Of a DNA stretch of 64,000 nucleotides, positions 9,130-20,533 are shown one piece after another. Every line of letters begins with the position of its first letter. Within the stretch, counting starts at the first letter, position 1. Both the position numbers and the translations under genes were made by a program. Below the pieces are notes generated by a model. It was not told the DNA's origin. It saw only the letters and a program-made list of their open reading frames with translations, and made no database searches. The stretch comes from Annona cherimola (lineage: Eukaryota; Streptophyta; Magnoliopsida; Magnoliales; Annonaceae). The stretch is taken from the NCBI GenBank assembly GCA_030490835.1, contig CM059971.1:45494012-45558011 (forward strand), given 5' to 3'.

Positions 9130-10800
9130 GAAGAGGAGGCCATCTTGAAAGACCTATTGAGGATTGATTTTTCTCCAAAAAAATCCAGGTTTGTGATGAT
9201 TTAGTAACATGTTTTAGGGATTAAAGATTCCTAATTAATCAATTTTATTTATAAAGTTTAATTTGGGGGTTAATCAGCCCATATCCTCTAATCTACACTT
9301 ATGTGTAGTAAATCTGGACCTGGAAAGGAAAATAGGGAAGAAATATTTAATGAATGAATTTTATTAAAAATTTATGGGAAGAATCATTATGGGGTGATTA
9401 AGAAATGAAATAATTTTCTGCTTAAAAGGATAAGCATGTTGCAAATTAAAATTCTGGGAAAATCAACCTAGTCAGGATTGAACAGGTGGCAAGATCAGCT
9501 GCACCAAATGATTTTTAATAATTTTTATACAAGCAATTTTGGGCTGTAACGTTTAAAAGATATATAAGACATATTGAGGATCACAAAAACAAAATAAAAA
9601 TTAGATTTTGATGAGTATAAATATACCCCATAATTTATGTGATTCAGGCTGTCTGAAAAGGGATGCTACTGTCCAGCAAAGTAAAAATACCAAAATAAAT
9701 AGAACTACTATATATTTCATGCTGGAAATATTTATTTTAATTAATTCATGTATTTATTAAGGTATGGTAGATATTTCAGATTAAAAATACTTGATTTGAT
9801 ATTAATTCAAGATTTTGAGAATTCAGTGTGCCTGAATTCAGCATTATGGACAGCTTAAGGAATAAATTAAGATAAATGTTAAATTCCAGGTTTTGTGATG
9901 GAATTTAATTTATAATGGAATATAAATAAGTGATTATGAGGTTTTAACCTTTAGGGTAAATATATGCAAAGGGATGTTCAAAGAGGAGTGCAGAGGGTAG
10001 CCAAAATGTATATGGAAGTTACTATTTTGGAAGCAACCAATATATGGATTTTAAACATGTTTTAATAACCTAAATTTGGGTTAAGAAAAGCATGATTAAT
10101 TTCTGAAATTTAGGGATTAAAAATCTATTTTGAAGTAATTATCCAAAGTGGCGTTGAAAGTGTGTAAAACGGGTCCAAAAGTTGCTGTTTTGGAACCCTA
10201 TAATACATGGATTAAAATTTCAGAAAGGAACCCTAAGTTATATGGTAATTAAGAAGTTTAATTATGCTGAATTAAGGTTCAAGTTTCTGTTTTGAGAAAT
10301 TTTAAGAAACACATAAGTATGTGTTGAAAAATAGACTTGTATGGAAGGATGGGTATGAATGAATGATAAATGGGGTATGTAAATTCCAAAAATGCAAAAA
10401 TGCATGGAATTATGGTAAAAAGAGATGACTAAGTTGCTGAATGATTGTTATATGTATGTAAGTTTACCCTACATAAGGGTATTAAAAATGAATGGATGAT
10501 TTGATATGTATAGGCTACGTTGATACATATGAATACCCGACTTGAAAGACAAGTGGGTTAAGATAGATGTACTTACGTAGGTTGAAAAACCTAAGGAATA
10601 TAATTATTTAAGGATGATGCAAATAAATAAAATATTATTTTCATTTATCTAGGCAAAAGGCAAGGAAAAGAATGGAAGAAAAGGATTTTGGCAATCTCAG
10701 GTAAGCAAGTGAACTTTCTAAAATGGTGTTTTCTTTCTATGTAATGATATGTGATTAAAAATATTTATGATTATGTTTAAACGAATGGCCAAGAACAAGT

Positions 10801-10910
10801 TTTTGAAATAATGGCTTTAACAAAAAGCCACAATATTTGAAAATGACGGCTTTAATGCAAAGCCACAAGTTTTAAAAAATGATAGCTTTAAGGAAAAGCC
10901 TCAAAGTTTG
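10801..10910. repeat. three ~37-bp tandem hairpin repeats
   Basis: Three copies of a unit in which GGCTTTAA and AAAAGCC face each other as the arms of a small hairpin (ATGGCTTTAACAAAAAGCCA, then two variants). Only about one unit is kept at the matching place near 25365. Confidence 0.75.
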
Positions 10911-11785
10911 CTTCATGGGAAACAAGCGATATGTTTTTAAGATAAAGAATTTATCACAAGTGTTGCCATGGGTTGGCAATGCTTTATGTTAATGGAAATG
11001 AGAAATTTGCTTATGAGTAAGCAAGTTCTCCATGATGATAATTTTAGAGAATTTTATGTTTTATGCCGATGGTTTTTAAGAATTTGCTTATAAGCCAGCA
11101 AGTTCTTATGATGTTGTTTCAAAATTATTTTATAAGAAAAAAGGGAATTTTACCCTTTTTCACAAAGTAACAAATGTAAATAAGTTTTGAATTTCTCTTA
11201 TGATGGTTTATGATAAATAATCGTGATATAAAAGAAAAAGAAAAAGGAGATGTGATATATGAAAAAGATTGGTTTTGTTATGTTATGATAATTAAATATC
11301 AACAATGATTTGGACATAGTCCATCTATTTCGAAATGATATTGGAAAAGTTTTGATTTTCTTTAGATAAGGAAATCTATATTGAAAATGTCTTGAAAAAT
11401 ATTTATACGGATGTGTTGAAAGGGATTTAAGGATGACCAACCTCATATGTTGAGTTCATAAAATTGTTTGATTTCGGGTTGCTAAATGGTATGCAAAAGA
11501 TTACGTAAGCCCCCTTATGTAAAAATGGTATAATATATAGGTGTACAATAATTTGATTATTAGGGTGGTTGAGAAGGGGTAGCATAATTGCATAACTTTT
11601 GTGAGCAAAAGGCCCCGAAATGGAAACTAATAAAATGTTAGAAAATATATGGTTTAATTTTTAAAATTCAAAGGTTTTGAAATTCTTTTATAAGGATTTT
11701 AAGATGTATTATTTTTCAAGCATTTCAAATGGTTATCAAAATGTTTTACTCAAAATATTTCCGAAAGAATTTAAGGAATGTCATT

Positions 11786-11950
11786 GGCACGGACTGCGGT
11801 CTATGATGTGTTTTTGAAAATAATTTTTAAAGATATAGACTTCGGTCTATGATGTTTTGTGAGTATGGTTGTGGGTTGCGGTTTGCGATCCTGGTTTAAA
11901 AGGTCATGGGCTGCGGTCTGTGATATTTTAAACCAAATGGACTGCAGTTT
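11786..11950. repeat. four degenerate ~40-bp repeats with GACTGCGGTCTRTGAT
   Basis: The motif GGACTGCGGTCTATGATG recurs with changes at about 11790, 11840, 11877, 11908 and 11939. The same series is seen in the sister LTR at about 26307-26475. Confidence 0.75.
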
Positions 11951-12419
11951 GTCAGAATAATGTATGGTGCACCAGTACACAGAATAGGTTGGTTGTAGAG
12001 TATGATTGGGATGACCGGGGCCCACTCTACATAAGTCCAAGTCGCTAAGGGATGGAAGGAGTGCTAGCGGCGCCCTCTCTGAGATGGGAGTAGGATGAAT
12101 GAACAACTACCTGACTAGCGTGCTATTAAGGATTCTCTTCCAAAAGGTAGCATGATCACTTGCTAAGTGTCACTACTGCATTGAGAGAAATGCATTTGCT
12201 TATGTTTTATTTTTGAAAAGCCCAAAGATTGGGACATGAAAGTTATCCTAAAGGGATTTTGATGAAATGAGTACCCTAAAAATAGGGTATTTTACACAAA
12301 AGTGTAAATGACAGGAATGAAAGGAAATATTTTTATGCAAATGCATTTATGGAAATGGTTTATGTATCTTATATGCCTTGTTTGTTATAAACAAACCCCA
12401 AGACGGGGATTATCAAAGG

Positions 12420-12990
12420 AATCTATGTAAAACTTGTTTTTGGACATAAGAATGTCCATTATTAAAGAGCCTAAATGAAAAGTGTTTATGGACATGAGAA
12501 TGCCAAAGTATTTTAACGAAAGGTGTTTTAGGACATATGAATATCCATTGCCAAAGGAAGCTATGTGAAAAATGTTTTGAGACATTAAATGTCTCTTGGC
12601 TAAAGGATTTTGTGATGAAAAATATTTTTAGACATAAAAATGTCCTTTGCCGAGAAAGGCTTATGTGAATGATATTTTAGGACTTGAGAATGTCCTCCTT
12701 TGCTAAAGGAATTATGAGAAAAATATTTTGGACGTAAGACGTCCACTGGCAAAAGATGGTTTTATGTAAAGGTCTTGGAACATTGGAAATGTTCACTCAA
12801 GACAAAAAGAAATTAATTATAAAGGGTAACACATGTATGTTTTGCTTTAACAAGTTTGAATGTGGCTTATAAATGATTTTAAGAATGAATGTTTTATGAA
12901 AATGTTCAAGGACATAGAATTGGTCTCGTGAACAAAGGATTTCATGATAATATTTTGGGACATATAAATGTCCTCAAGAAAAAAGTGTTC
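12420..12990. repeat. tandem array of GGACAT...ATGTCC palindromes
   Basis: About nine to ten units of 55-70 bp, each with an imperfect palindrome such as GGACATAAGAATGTCC or GGACATATAAATGTCC followed by TTTGCCAAAGGATTTATG-like spacer. The array occupies the same place in the sister LTR (about 26975-27490) and is absent from the ~4-kb LTRs. Confidence 0.88.
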
Positions 12991-13526
12991 AAGATGTTTA
13001 TGAAAAAGGTTTTCAAGGAAATCTTGCCCTAATAATAAAATGCTTTCTTACTGAGTTGTCACTCACGTTTTGTTTTCCCAAACCTTAGACAGGTACCGGA
13101 AAACTCAAGGGGTCAATGGACCTAAGCAACGAAGAAAGGTACGAAGTAGTACTCAGGTGGGCTAAAAGGATTAGCCATGATGAGTGGAATGCTATGAATG
13201 AAAGTTTTCAGGTATGTTGATATATATATGTGAACTTGTTTAAAGTTCTGAGTTCTAGATGAACTAATGATTGAATATATGTATGTATGCAATGGAAATA
13301 CCATGATTAGGTCAAGAGGACCTTTAATGTATAAGTGCATGTTGATTACAAGTGTACCATTGCTTATGTTATAAATGAAATGACGATGAAAGAAGAAACG
13401 AAAAAATTTTTGGACGAGTTTCTAATTAAGAACCCGTCGCGTGATCAGGGCAACAATCTTGATTCACATTTATCAATCAATAAGGTCTTGAGGTAAGGAA
13501 GTGACGTCTTGGTTTGGGGCGCCACA

Positions 13527-15655
13527 GATAATGTCAATTTCAAGTGTGGGGGTGAATGCATTGCATTAATTTTCTCTAACTATTTCTTGCACCACCTTGA
13601 AAATTATAATTTTTCTCACATCTTGAAAAATTTTGAAATTTTGGGTAATTCTTGCATAAATTATGATATTAGATTGATTAAGACCTCACTTTGAACTCTT
13701 GTATGTCTTATAAGCAAACTATACTTGGAATTTCAAAATCTTTGAGTTTGGAAAAGAGCTGAACCCTAATGAGATGTTAAATTTGTTTTTGAACATGTAC
13801 TTGTTGAAAATACTTGGATTTTTGTCCTGAATCACTTGACGAAACTAATATACCTAGGAACTAATTCCATTTTCTTTCAAAATTAGAGTAATTCTTTCTA
13901 ATTTATCAAAGGTTTTTTTAATACACACAATTGTCATTTAAGAAGGTAGTTTTTCCCATTCATTTTGGATGTCCAACTGTTTATTCAGCAGTTAAAATTT
14001 GGCCGTTCATTAAATTCCAAGTGGACCGTCCAAAGCTATCCATGATTCAACCGTCCAAGTTGAGAATGTTAGAAGCAATCCAATGTGATTTTATTTCACC
14101 AGAAAGTTTGAAATGAAAGGCCTAATTCCATCCAACAATTTCAATCGTTCAATTAGATCCAGAGCATGACGTCCAAATGTCCAACTTGCAACACCCACAC
14201 TCAAATCAGCATCCAAGCCAATCTAGAAATTTTCAGCCATCCAAAATTCCAGCCGTCCAATCAGTGGGCCAGGCATCACGTCTAAATTTTTCCACCATCC
14301 AGATCCATGCATATAAGCTATTCATAAAATCTAGTCGTCCGGATGTTTAGCATTTCTAATACATGCAGATCACGTTAATATTCAGCCATGCCATCACCGC
14401 CAAAGCTCAATCCCAACCGTCCATTTCATCCCTTCAAATGAATGTCCAGCAGCATGATCTAAACCACCCAAAGCATCTAGAAATTCAAGCTCAAATTCCA
14501 TGATCCAGCACTGTCCATGCAATTTCTCCACCGCCTAATCAAAATCTATGGAGCAGATGCGTAAATTCTATGTGTGGCTGCTGGGATTTTATGCACAAAT
14601 TCGATGCGCAGATCCAATTGATCACAACCATCCAACTTACAAAATTTACTTGGCAAACCAATTGCGTAGATTTTTCTCACACAATTTTCAACTGTATAAA
14701 AAGAGGGGACAAGCAGCAGGAAATTAAAGAATTTTTAGAGGGAATAATTCAGAGGGGGAGAAAGAGAGATAAAGAGAGAGAGCAAGGAGGAGGAGAGCAC
14801 GGGCAAGAGGCACACCGGCGAGTGGCGTAAAGCGGGCGACACACAATCGAGAGCTTCGAACCAATAAGTCTTCCTATCTTTTCCCTTTTTAATTTTTATT
14901 ATCTTGTTTAAGATGGATTTGAATTTGAATTTTATTTTGGACTTAAACCTGCTCGGCTAAGCCCTAAATCTAGGGTTTAGGATGTAGCATGCGTACAATG
15001 TAGCATGGTGTTGGTTTTTAATTTATTTATCATGGATATTATTGTTAATTTAATGTCTTGTGATTTTTAATGCTTGCTTTGTACATGGGCCCGTACTTTG
15101 GCATGATTCCATATATTAGGTGATGGAACCAAGAGGCAAAAATCTAATATATGATAATTAAGATATTAAACCTGGAATTCTAAGACCATGAGAATAAGCA
15201 TGATGACCTTGAGGAATTCCATGAACGAACCACAGAACTTAATGTATTCCAATTAACTTAATCTCATGAGAATAGGTGGTTAAGAAAATTAGGGTACGCC
15301 TTGTAGGTTTTGAGAGAAGGTACAAGGATAAATTAGGATTTGTTCTCCTTTAACAAATAATATCCAAATTAAATAATTATACCACTACCCATTGCAAAAG
15401 ATGCATGTGAAATCCTAGACCCTAGGTACTCGCACTATCGTTCTCTACTCGTTCTAGTTTTCGATCTTCTCTTTCCATTTTTCTATTTCGTTTCCATTTT
15501 ACTATATTCTCTTTACACTTTTCTATTCCATTATTTGTACAACACAAAAGCATTTAAAAGTAAAATTTATAGTTCTGAATTCCTTGAGGATTGATAATTT
15601 ATATACTATAATCTACGACCCGTGCACTTGCGGTGAGATTGCGAACAACATGTCA
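13527..15655 (+). mobile_element. Athila/Tat-type 3' end with LTR-like promoter region
   Basis: The first bases (AATTTCAAGTGTGGGGGTGA, 13536-13555) resemble the purine-rich stretch that follows the last ORF in Athila/Tat elements. From about 13950 there is U3-like DNA with many CCGTCCAA and CATCCAA motifs, a TATA box at 14695-14701, a purine-rich (GAGA) leader and then about 800 bp up to GACCCGTGCACTTGCGGTG (15618-15636), a sequence type common near the end of LTRs in this group. The exact LTR borders were not found. There is no gene here; the 86-residue frame at 14570-14830 spans the TATA box and is fortuitous. Confidence 0.5.
14695..14701 (+). promoter_or_regulatory. TATA box in the LTR-like region
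   Basis: TATAAAA sits between the CCGTCCAA-rich stretch and a GA-rich leader (14740-14800), the order expected of an LTR promoter. Confidence 0.5.
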
Positions 15656-15807
15656 TCATTTTTGTCTTGTAATGCCCATTAAATAATTGCAATTTACCCC
15701 CCCCATTATTGATTGAAATTTCAAATTCACCCTTCTTAAATTCCATCTTGGTCGCCCTTGTCTCAAAATTATCATTTAACCATGTTTATCATAACTAGGG
15801 TTTCACA
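15656..15807. other. short unclassified spacer ending in GGGTTTCACA
   Basis: It ends in CTAGGGTTTCACA, like the minus-oriented ends of the Tekay-type LTRs, but I see no further likeness to them. It may be a decayed LTR end. Confidence 0.3.
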
Positions 15808-17094
15808 CATCGGCAAACCAGGAGAAGACTGATTTCACCTGCTTATGGAACATTGCTTTCAAATGAATGTCATTCGGCCTTCGCAATGCACTGGCTACAT
15901 TCTAGTGTTGTATGATGGGCATCTTTACTGCTATGGTCAAGACTTCTTGGAGATATTTATGGATGACTTCTTAGTGTTTGAAACTCTTATGACGAGTGTC
16001 TGTCCAATCTATCCAAGGTTTTTCAGTGTTATGAGGACACTAACCTAGTTTTGAATTGAGAAAATTTTCATTTCATGGGTGAGAGAGTATTGTGCTTCGG
16101 CACTGGGATTCTAAGAAGGCATTGAAGTCAACAAGACAAAGATTGAGGTGATCAAGACGCTTCATCCCCTAATGTCAATCAAAGCTATTCGCAATTTCTT
16201 GGGCCATGTCGATTTTTATCAGCGTTTTATCAAGAATTTCTCAAAAGTTGCCAAGCATTTATGTAATTTGCTTGAGAAGGATGTACCCTTCTATTTTGAT
16301 GAGTCATGCACGCAAGAATTTCAAGAGTTAAAGAGAAGACTCACTTCTGCGCCAGTTATTTTTATACTAGATTGGAGTTTTCCTTTCGAGCTTATGTTTG
16401 ACGCCAGTGACTTTACAGTTGGAACGGTTCTTGGTTAAGAGAAAAATAAGTTTTTTTATTCAATTTATTATGCAAGTAAGACTTGGGACACAACCCAACT
16501 TAATTATACTACAACTGAGAAGGAATTACTTGTAGTTGTCTTTGCATTTGATAAGTTCAAGGCTTATGTGATCCGGACCAAGGTGATTGTATATATGATC
16601 ATTCAACCATCAAATATTTGATTGAGAAGAAGGATACTAAACCTTGATTGATCTGATGAGTTTTATTGTTTAAGAGTTTGATTTTGAGATTCAAGACGGA
16701 AAGGAGTAAAAAATCAAGTGGTTGATCATCTATCTCACCTTAGAAGTAATCAACACTTTCAAAATGCAGTGCATATAGTGAGGTATATTCTGATAAGCAG
16801 TTATCTCAGAGCATCATTCCATGGTATGTAGATTATGTCAATTATATTGTTAGTGGAATCTTCCTCCAAATTTTAATTCTCAAGAAAGAAAGAAATTCTT
16901 GCATGATGTTTGATTCTATTTCTAGGACAACCCTATTTATTAAAAAAATGTCTAGATCAATTATATAGAAGATGCATTCCAAAAAATGAGATGGAGCAGA
17001 TTTTGCAAAGCTGTCATTTGTTACCTTACGGGGGTCATTTTCAAGGCTATTGTACTACTGCTAAGGTGTTTCAATCAAGGTTTTATTGGCCCAC
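15808..17094 (+). pseudogene. Athila-type pol fragment: RT, RNase H, integrase zinc domain
   Basis: A heavily broken stretch of gypsy pol. It opens with the RT motif region before FMDDF (15956-15970, the catalytic Asp pair), then the RT thumb/RNase H entry IRNFLGHVDFYQRFIKNFSKV and DVPFYFDESC (16148-16438), both typical of Athila elements. A degraded RNase H follows (16440-16760) with stops and frameshifts. Last comes the start of integrase with the H2C2 zinc domain (RRCIPKNEMEQIL, CHLLPYGGH, FYWPT; 16910-17093). At 17095 a gypsy LTR begins inside the frame, directly after FYWPT. Nothing of the integrase core is seen to its right. Confidence 0.85.
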
Positions 17095-19844
17095 TGTGGC
17101 GCCCCGAACCGAGGCGTCACATTTGTCCTTACTTCAAGATTTTATCGATTGGTCAATGTGACTCAGGATTGTTGCCCTGATCACGCGACAGGTTCTTAAT
17201 TGGATCTCGTCCAATTTATTTTTCTTTTTCTTTTCTTTCATCACATAAACATATACTCATCATCATTCATAATGGACTTATCCATATCATCATAAATCAT
17301 CAACTTCTCATATTATTCATCACATCATAATTTCATACAACCTATATCTTTTTCACCATATCCCATTAGGGTATTTATTCATACAAAAATCTACTAACCT
17401 TTGTAGATTCCTCTTTTTCTTTAGCAACACATGCTCTTCATCTCTTGGCTTTCCTTACACCTGTCTGAGGTTGGGAAAACAAAACATGAGTCGAAACTCA
17501 ATAAGCAAGCATTTTTCATTTTAAATGCATTCCTCTCCATTCGATAGAAGACACTTACAAAGTGATCAACTACCAACAGAATAGAAACCTTTTCGTAAAC
17601 CGTTTTTGAAACCTTTCATAAACCATTCATGTAAACCATTCGTAAATGCATTTCTCTCCATTCGATAGGAGACACTTAGCAAGTGATCAACTATCAATGG
17701 AATAGAAATCTTTTCATAAACAATGGATGTGCAAATGCTTCCTTTCCATTGCTGACATAAACCTTCGTGTGCGGGTACGCTAGCCCAGGGAACATCTTAC
17801 ATAGCATGGTCCAATACGCCGGCTGTCTCCGACTTGGCCTCATCAAGGGGAACCATCTGATCCGCTTACTACCTTCACTAAAGCCTCTTCATTAAGCATC
17901 ATACATGTGCGCACGTCCATGAACATCACATAATAGCAATACGTCAGCATGACTCTTCATAAAAACTCATAAACATTCATCATTTCAAAACATTATAGGA
18001 ATAACCACCCTTAAATATAATTCATAAAACATGTGAGCAAACAATTTGCAATCATTTAAAAATATTTTAGAAAGCATATAGCTTGCTTACCTTTGCTTTG
18101 CTTCAACCTGACTCCTTTATCCTTTCCTTTCCTTTTCCTATACAAGAAAATTGGATATTTTATCCATCTATTCCATGTCTTAGCTTGCTTTCCATGCATG
18201 CTTTATGATCACATATTACCTCATTTTTATAGAGGTTATCCCTTTATAAATACTTAGTCATTATTTTTTATATTGATTTTTATCCATAAATCCTTTAAAA
18301 ATTTCATCCATATATCCTCATAAAATATAAAAATAAATCAAAATTTTTCCCAAAATCACGCTGTTCAATGTTTATAGTTACTGTTCATCCAAGGTTACTG
18401 TTCACAGTAACGTGGTTACTATTCATGGGTTTCAAAAATTGACATTTTTTCCAAAAATAAAAAAATACCATGATATAGCTTATGCTTAGTATATCATGGA
18501 AAATTTCATACATTTTGAATTTATCGTCATTTACTTGGCTAAAAAAATTACTTTCTTCATATACTAAAAATCAACATAAATTCACTTAAGCATAATCCTT
18601 AATTCCAAAAATTATGAAATTAATATATCATCATTTCAACATCATATTTATCATAATCATACATCCCAAATCATCATTTATCAATTTTGGAGCATTATTT
18701 TCTCATATCATATGCTATTTTTCCCGAATACCCTATCTTTGCTCCAAATTTTTGATGTTTTGGCATAATTCCAATTAAGCATTATATCTATACTTATTTT
18801 CACATGCTTAGGAATTATCTAAGCATGGTTTTACCCCACTTAACATCCAAAAGAAATTTGGGTAGAAATCACTTACCTCAAGTGGAGAACTCCTCTCCTC
18901 CTTCTCTCTTTCTCTCTCTTTCCTTCTCTCCTTCTCTCTCTAAGCCCAAAACGAATTTTGGGGGTGGGAATGCTTGAATTTCTCAAGCTTGGAGTGCCTT
19001 TGGACGTCCTCCCTTCCCCCATATTTATACTTTTTGATTTTTCACAACATTAGATTTTACCCCCCTAGCTTAAGGTATTTAATTATAAAAATGCAGTTTT
19101 TTATAATTTCTAAAAATGCATGGAGCTTTGTGCAGACACCCTTGGCCTGCTCCAGTCCACCCTATGCAGCCCTATTTTCCTTGATTTTTTTGAATTTATT
19201 AAAATTATTTAATTTAGGCTAATTCAATCTCATCCATTGATCTTTGATGAGGATGGATTTGGGCCATTGGATTTGGCTCAAAAGTCTCCCCCTACACCTG
19301 CATACCCCTGCTGTAGCTCTGATTTTTAATAATTATTTTTATTTTTAATTATTTAAATTTAATTAAAAAGTCAAAGGAAATTAATGAAAAAGTAAAGCTA
19401 CTTTTTGATCTCCAAATGACATTTAATCTTGACCATTGATTCATGATTTTTGATAGATCTTGGACCACTCATCATGTTCATCATAAGATTTTGGCCATCC
19501 ATAAAAAATTTCATCTCAATCCGACGTCCGGATTGCAAGTTATGAATTTTTCTTCAATTTTTCACTAAAATCTGAAATTCCATTAAAATATAAAAAAGTA
19601 TTGCTTTTTTGTCCTGTAGTGATTAAATCTCCTTTTTGTCATTTTGTGATTAAGTTAATCCAAGTGATTAACTCTTAATCACGTGCCTTAATCCCAAGGT
19701 TTCTATTCACGTGCACTATTCATCCGAATTTCATAAATAATTATTTTAACGTCTATTTCAACATAATTTCATACCCATGAATGTACATTTTCCAAATATT
19801 ATTACCTAGGGTTTTATACACGTGTCTAAGATCGGGATTTCACA
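17095..19844 (-). repeat. LTR of the non-coding gypsy element (2750 bp)
   Basis: The plus strand starts TGTGGCGCCCCGAACC and ends CGGGATTTCACA. It holds the group's conserved blocks in inverse sense: CCTGTCTGAGG (near 17460), TCAATAAGCAAGC (17498-17510) and GCTTGCTTACC (18081-18091). It breaks an Athila integrase frame. Confidence 0.85.
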
Positions 19845-19857
19845 ATTCTCCCCCCCT
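19845..19857 (-). promoter_or_regulatory. polypurine tract
   Basis: The minus strand is GGGGGGGAGAAT beside the LTR end, followed inward by AATAGGTTTCGTCCC (plus strand), the same sequence as next to the LTR of the coding Tekay-like element at 30757. Confidence 0.8.
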
Positions 19858-20164
19858 TACAATAGGTTTCGTCCCAAAACCTATTGCCCTTCAATTATTC
19901 CATTACGCTTTTTTTTTGCATAATTAGACATCTATCTCCAAAAGCATATTTAGCATTTTCTGACTTTTGCTAATTTTCTATTTTATATGGAGAAAATTCC
20001 TTCCTCTTCCTTACATGTCTTTAAATGCATTGTGTTTTGGAAAATAATTCCCAAACAATCCCTTTTCTTCCTTAATTTATGACATTACAATTTTATATCA
20101 TGATATATAAATATCATGATTTATATTCCTTTAGTTTCTTTATTCTTTGTACATTTATCTCCCA

Positions 20165-20505
20165 ATCATTGCTATGATATAACTTCCTGTGGTATCATAT
20201 TTTTTTTCGTTTACTCTTTTTATACTCATCTACCATTTCTTGATATGATATCATTCCTGTCTCATCATAAAATGCATCATAGCTTTAGATCTAGATATTA
20301 TTTTTCCCCTATCTATCAATTCATACTTTGATACCTACTTTGGTGGTATCACACTTTTCCTATCATCATCCTTAATTTTCTCTTTCCATGCCTGTTTATT
20401 AACCCTTTCTTTAATACCACTCTCTGTGGTATCAGACATATCCTTTCATCATCCTTTATTTTCTCCTTCTCCCCGCCTATTTACCAATCCTTGCTTTGAT
20501 ACCAA
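20165..20505 (-). repeat. ~85-bp tandem repeats of the primer-binding-site region
   Basis: CTTTGATACC-like cores stand at about 20172, 20240, 20326, 20409 and 20494. The last three are 83-85 bp apart and share the same sequence between them (TATCATCATCCTTWATTTTCT and so on). Each copy carries a version of the tRNA-complementary box; only the last lies against the LTR. Confidence 0.75.
20494..20504 (-). promoter_or_regulatory. primer-binding site
   Basis: The minus strand reads TGGTATCAAAG, two changes or fewer from the initiator Met tRNA-type TGGTATCAGAG, five bases from the LTR start at 20510. Confidence 0.7.
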
Positions 20506-20533
20506 TTTTTGTGGCGCCCCGAACCGAGGCATA

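Larger units (their letters stand above)
8385..13526 (+). mobile_element. giant Tekay/Del-type gypsy LTR, 5' end outside the window
   Basis: It ends in GGGGCGCCACA at 13526 and aligns along its length with the complete LTR at 22305-28052 (shared blocks include the pair around 9250 and 23976, and the pair around 10672 and 25230). Its first few dozen bases are missing because the copia element is inserted here. No primer-binding site follows, so it is a solo LTR or a 3' LTR. It contains a (AG)n tract, three kinds of short hairpin repeats, and the CAG|GTAAGCAAG block (10698-10709) that is common to all LTRs of this group. Short frames in it (such as 8946-9143 and 11801-12585) are repeats read by chance. 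Confidence 0.85.
17095..20533 (-). mobile_element. non-coding Tekay-type element: LTR, 665-bp interior, LTR stub
   Basis: The left (3') LTR is 17095-19844 (TGTGGCGCC ... ATTTCACA on the plus strand). A C-rich plus-strand tract follows (the polypurine tract), then only 665 bp of interior without coding sequence, a primer-binding site at 20494-20504, and the first ~24 bp of the second LTR (20510-20533), where the sequence turns into another LTR lying in the opposite direction. The interior consists largely of ~85-bp repeats of its own primer-site region. It is either a non-autonomous element or a strongly deleted one. Confidence 0.75.

Noticed and set aside
8946..9143. 65-residue frame with a Ser/Leu-rich 'signal peptide'
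   Set aside because: It is the translation of the (AG)n microsatellite on the minus strand.
12385..12585. Frame with an internally repeated protein
   Set aside because: The protein repeat is that of the GGACAT array; the homologous frame in the sister LTR (27082-27294) is in another register and differs.
12420..12990. CRISPR-like repeat-spacer array
   Set aside because: The units are imperfect, vary in length, and their spacers are alike; the same array lies at the same place in a sister LTR. It is a tandem repeat of a plant retroelement.
13511..13526. Primer-binding site after the LTR end at 13526
   Set aside because: The following bases (GATAATGTCAATTTC) do not resemble a tRNA 3' end, so this LTR is solo or a 3' LTR.
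14570..14830. 86-residue frame as a small gene
   Set aside because: It spans a TATA box and a GA-rich leader of an LTR-like region, so it is more likely fortuitous.
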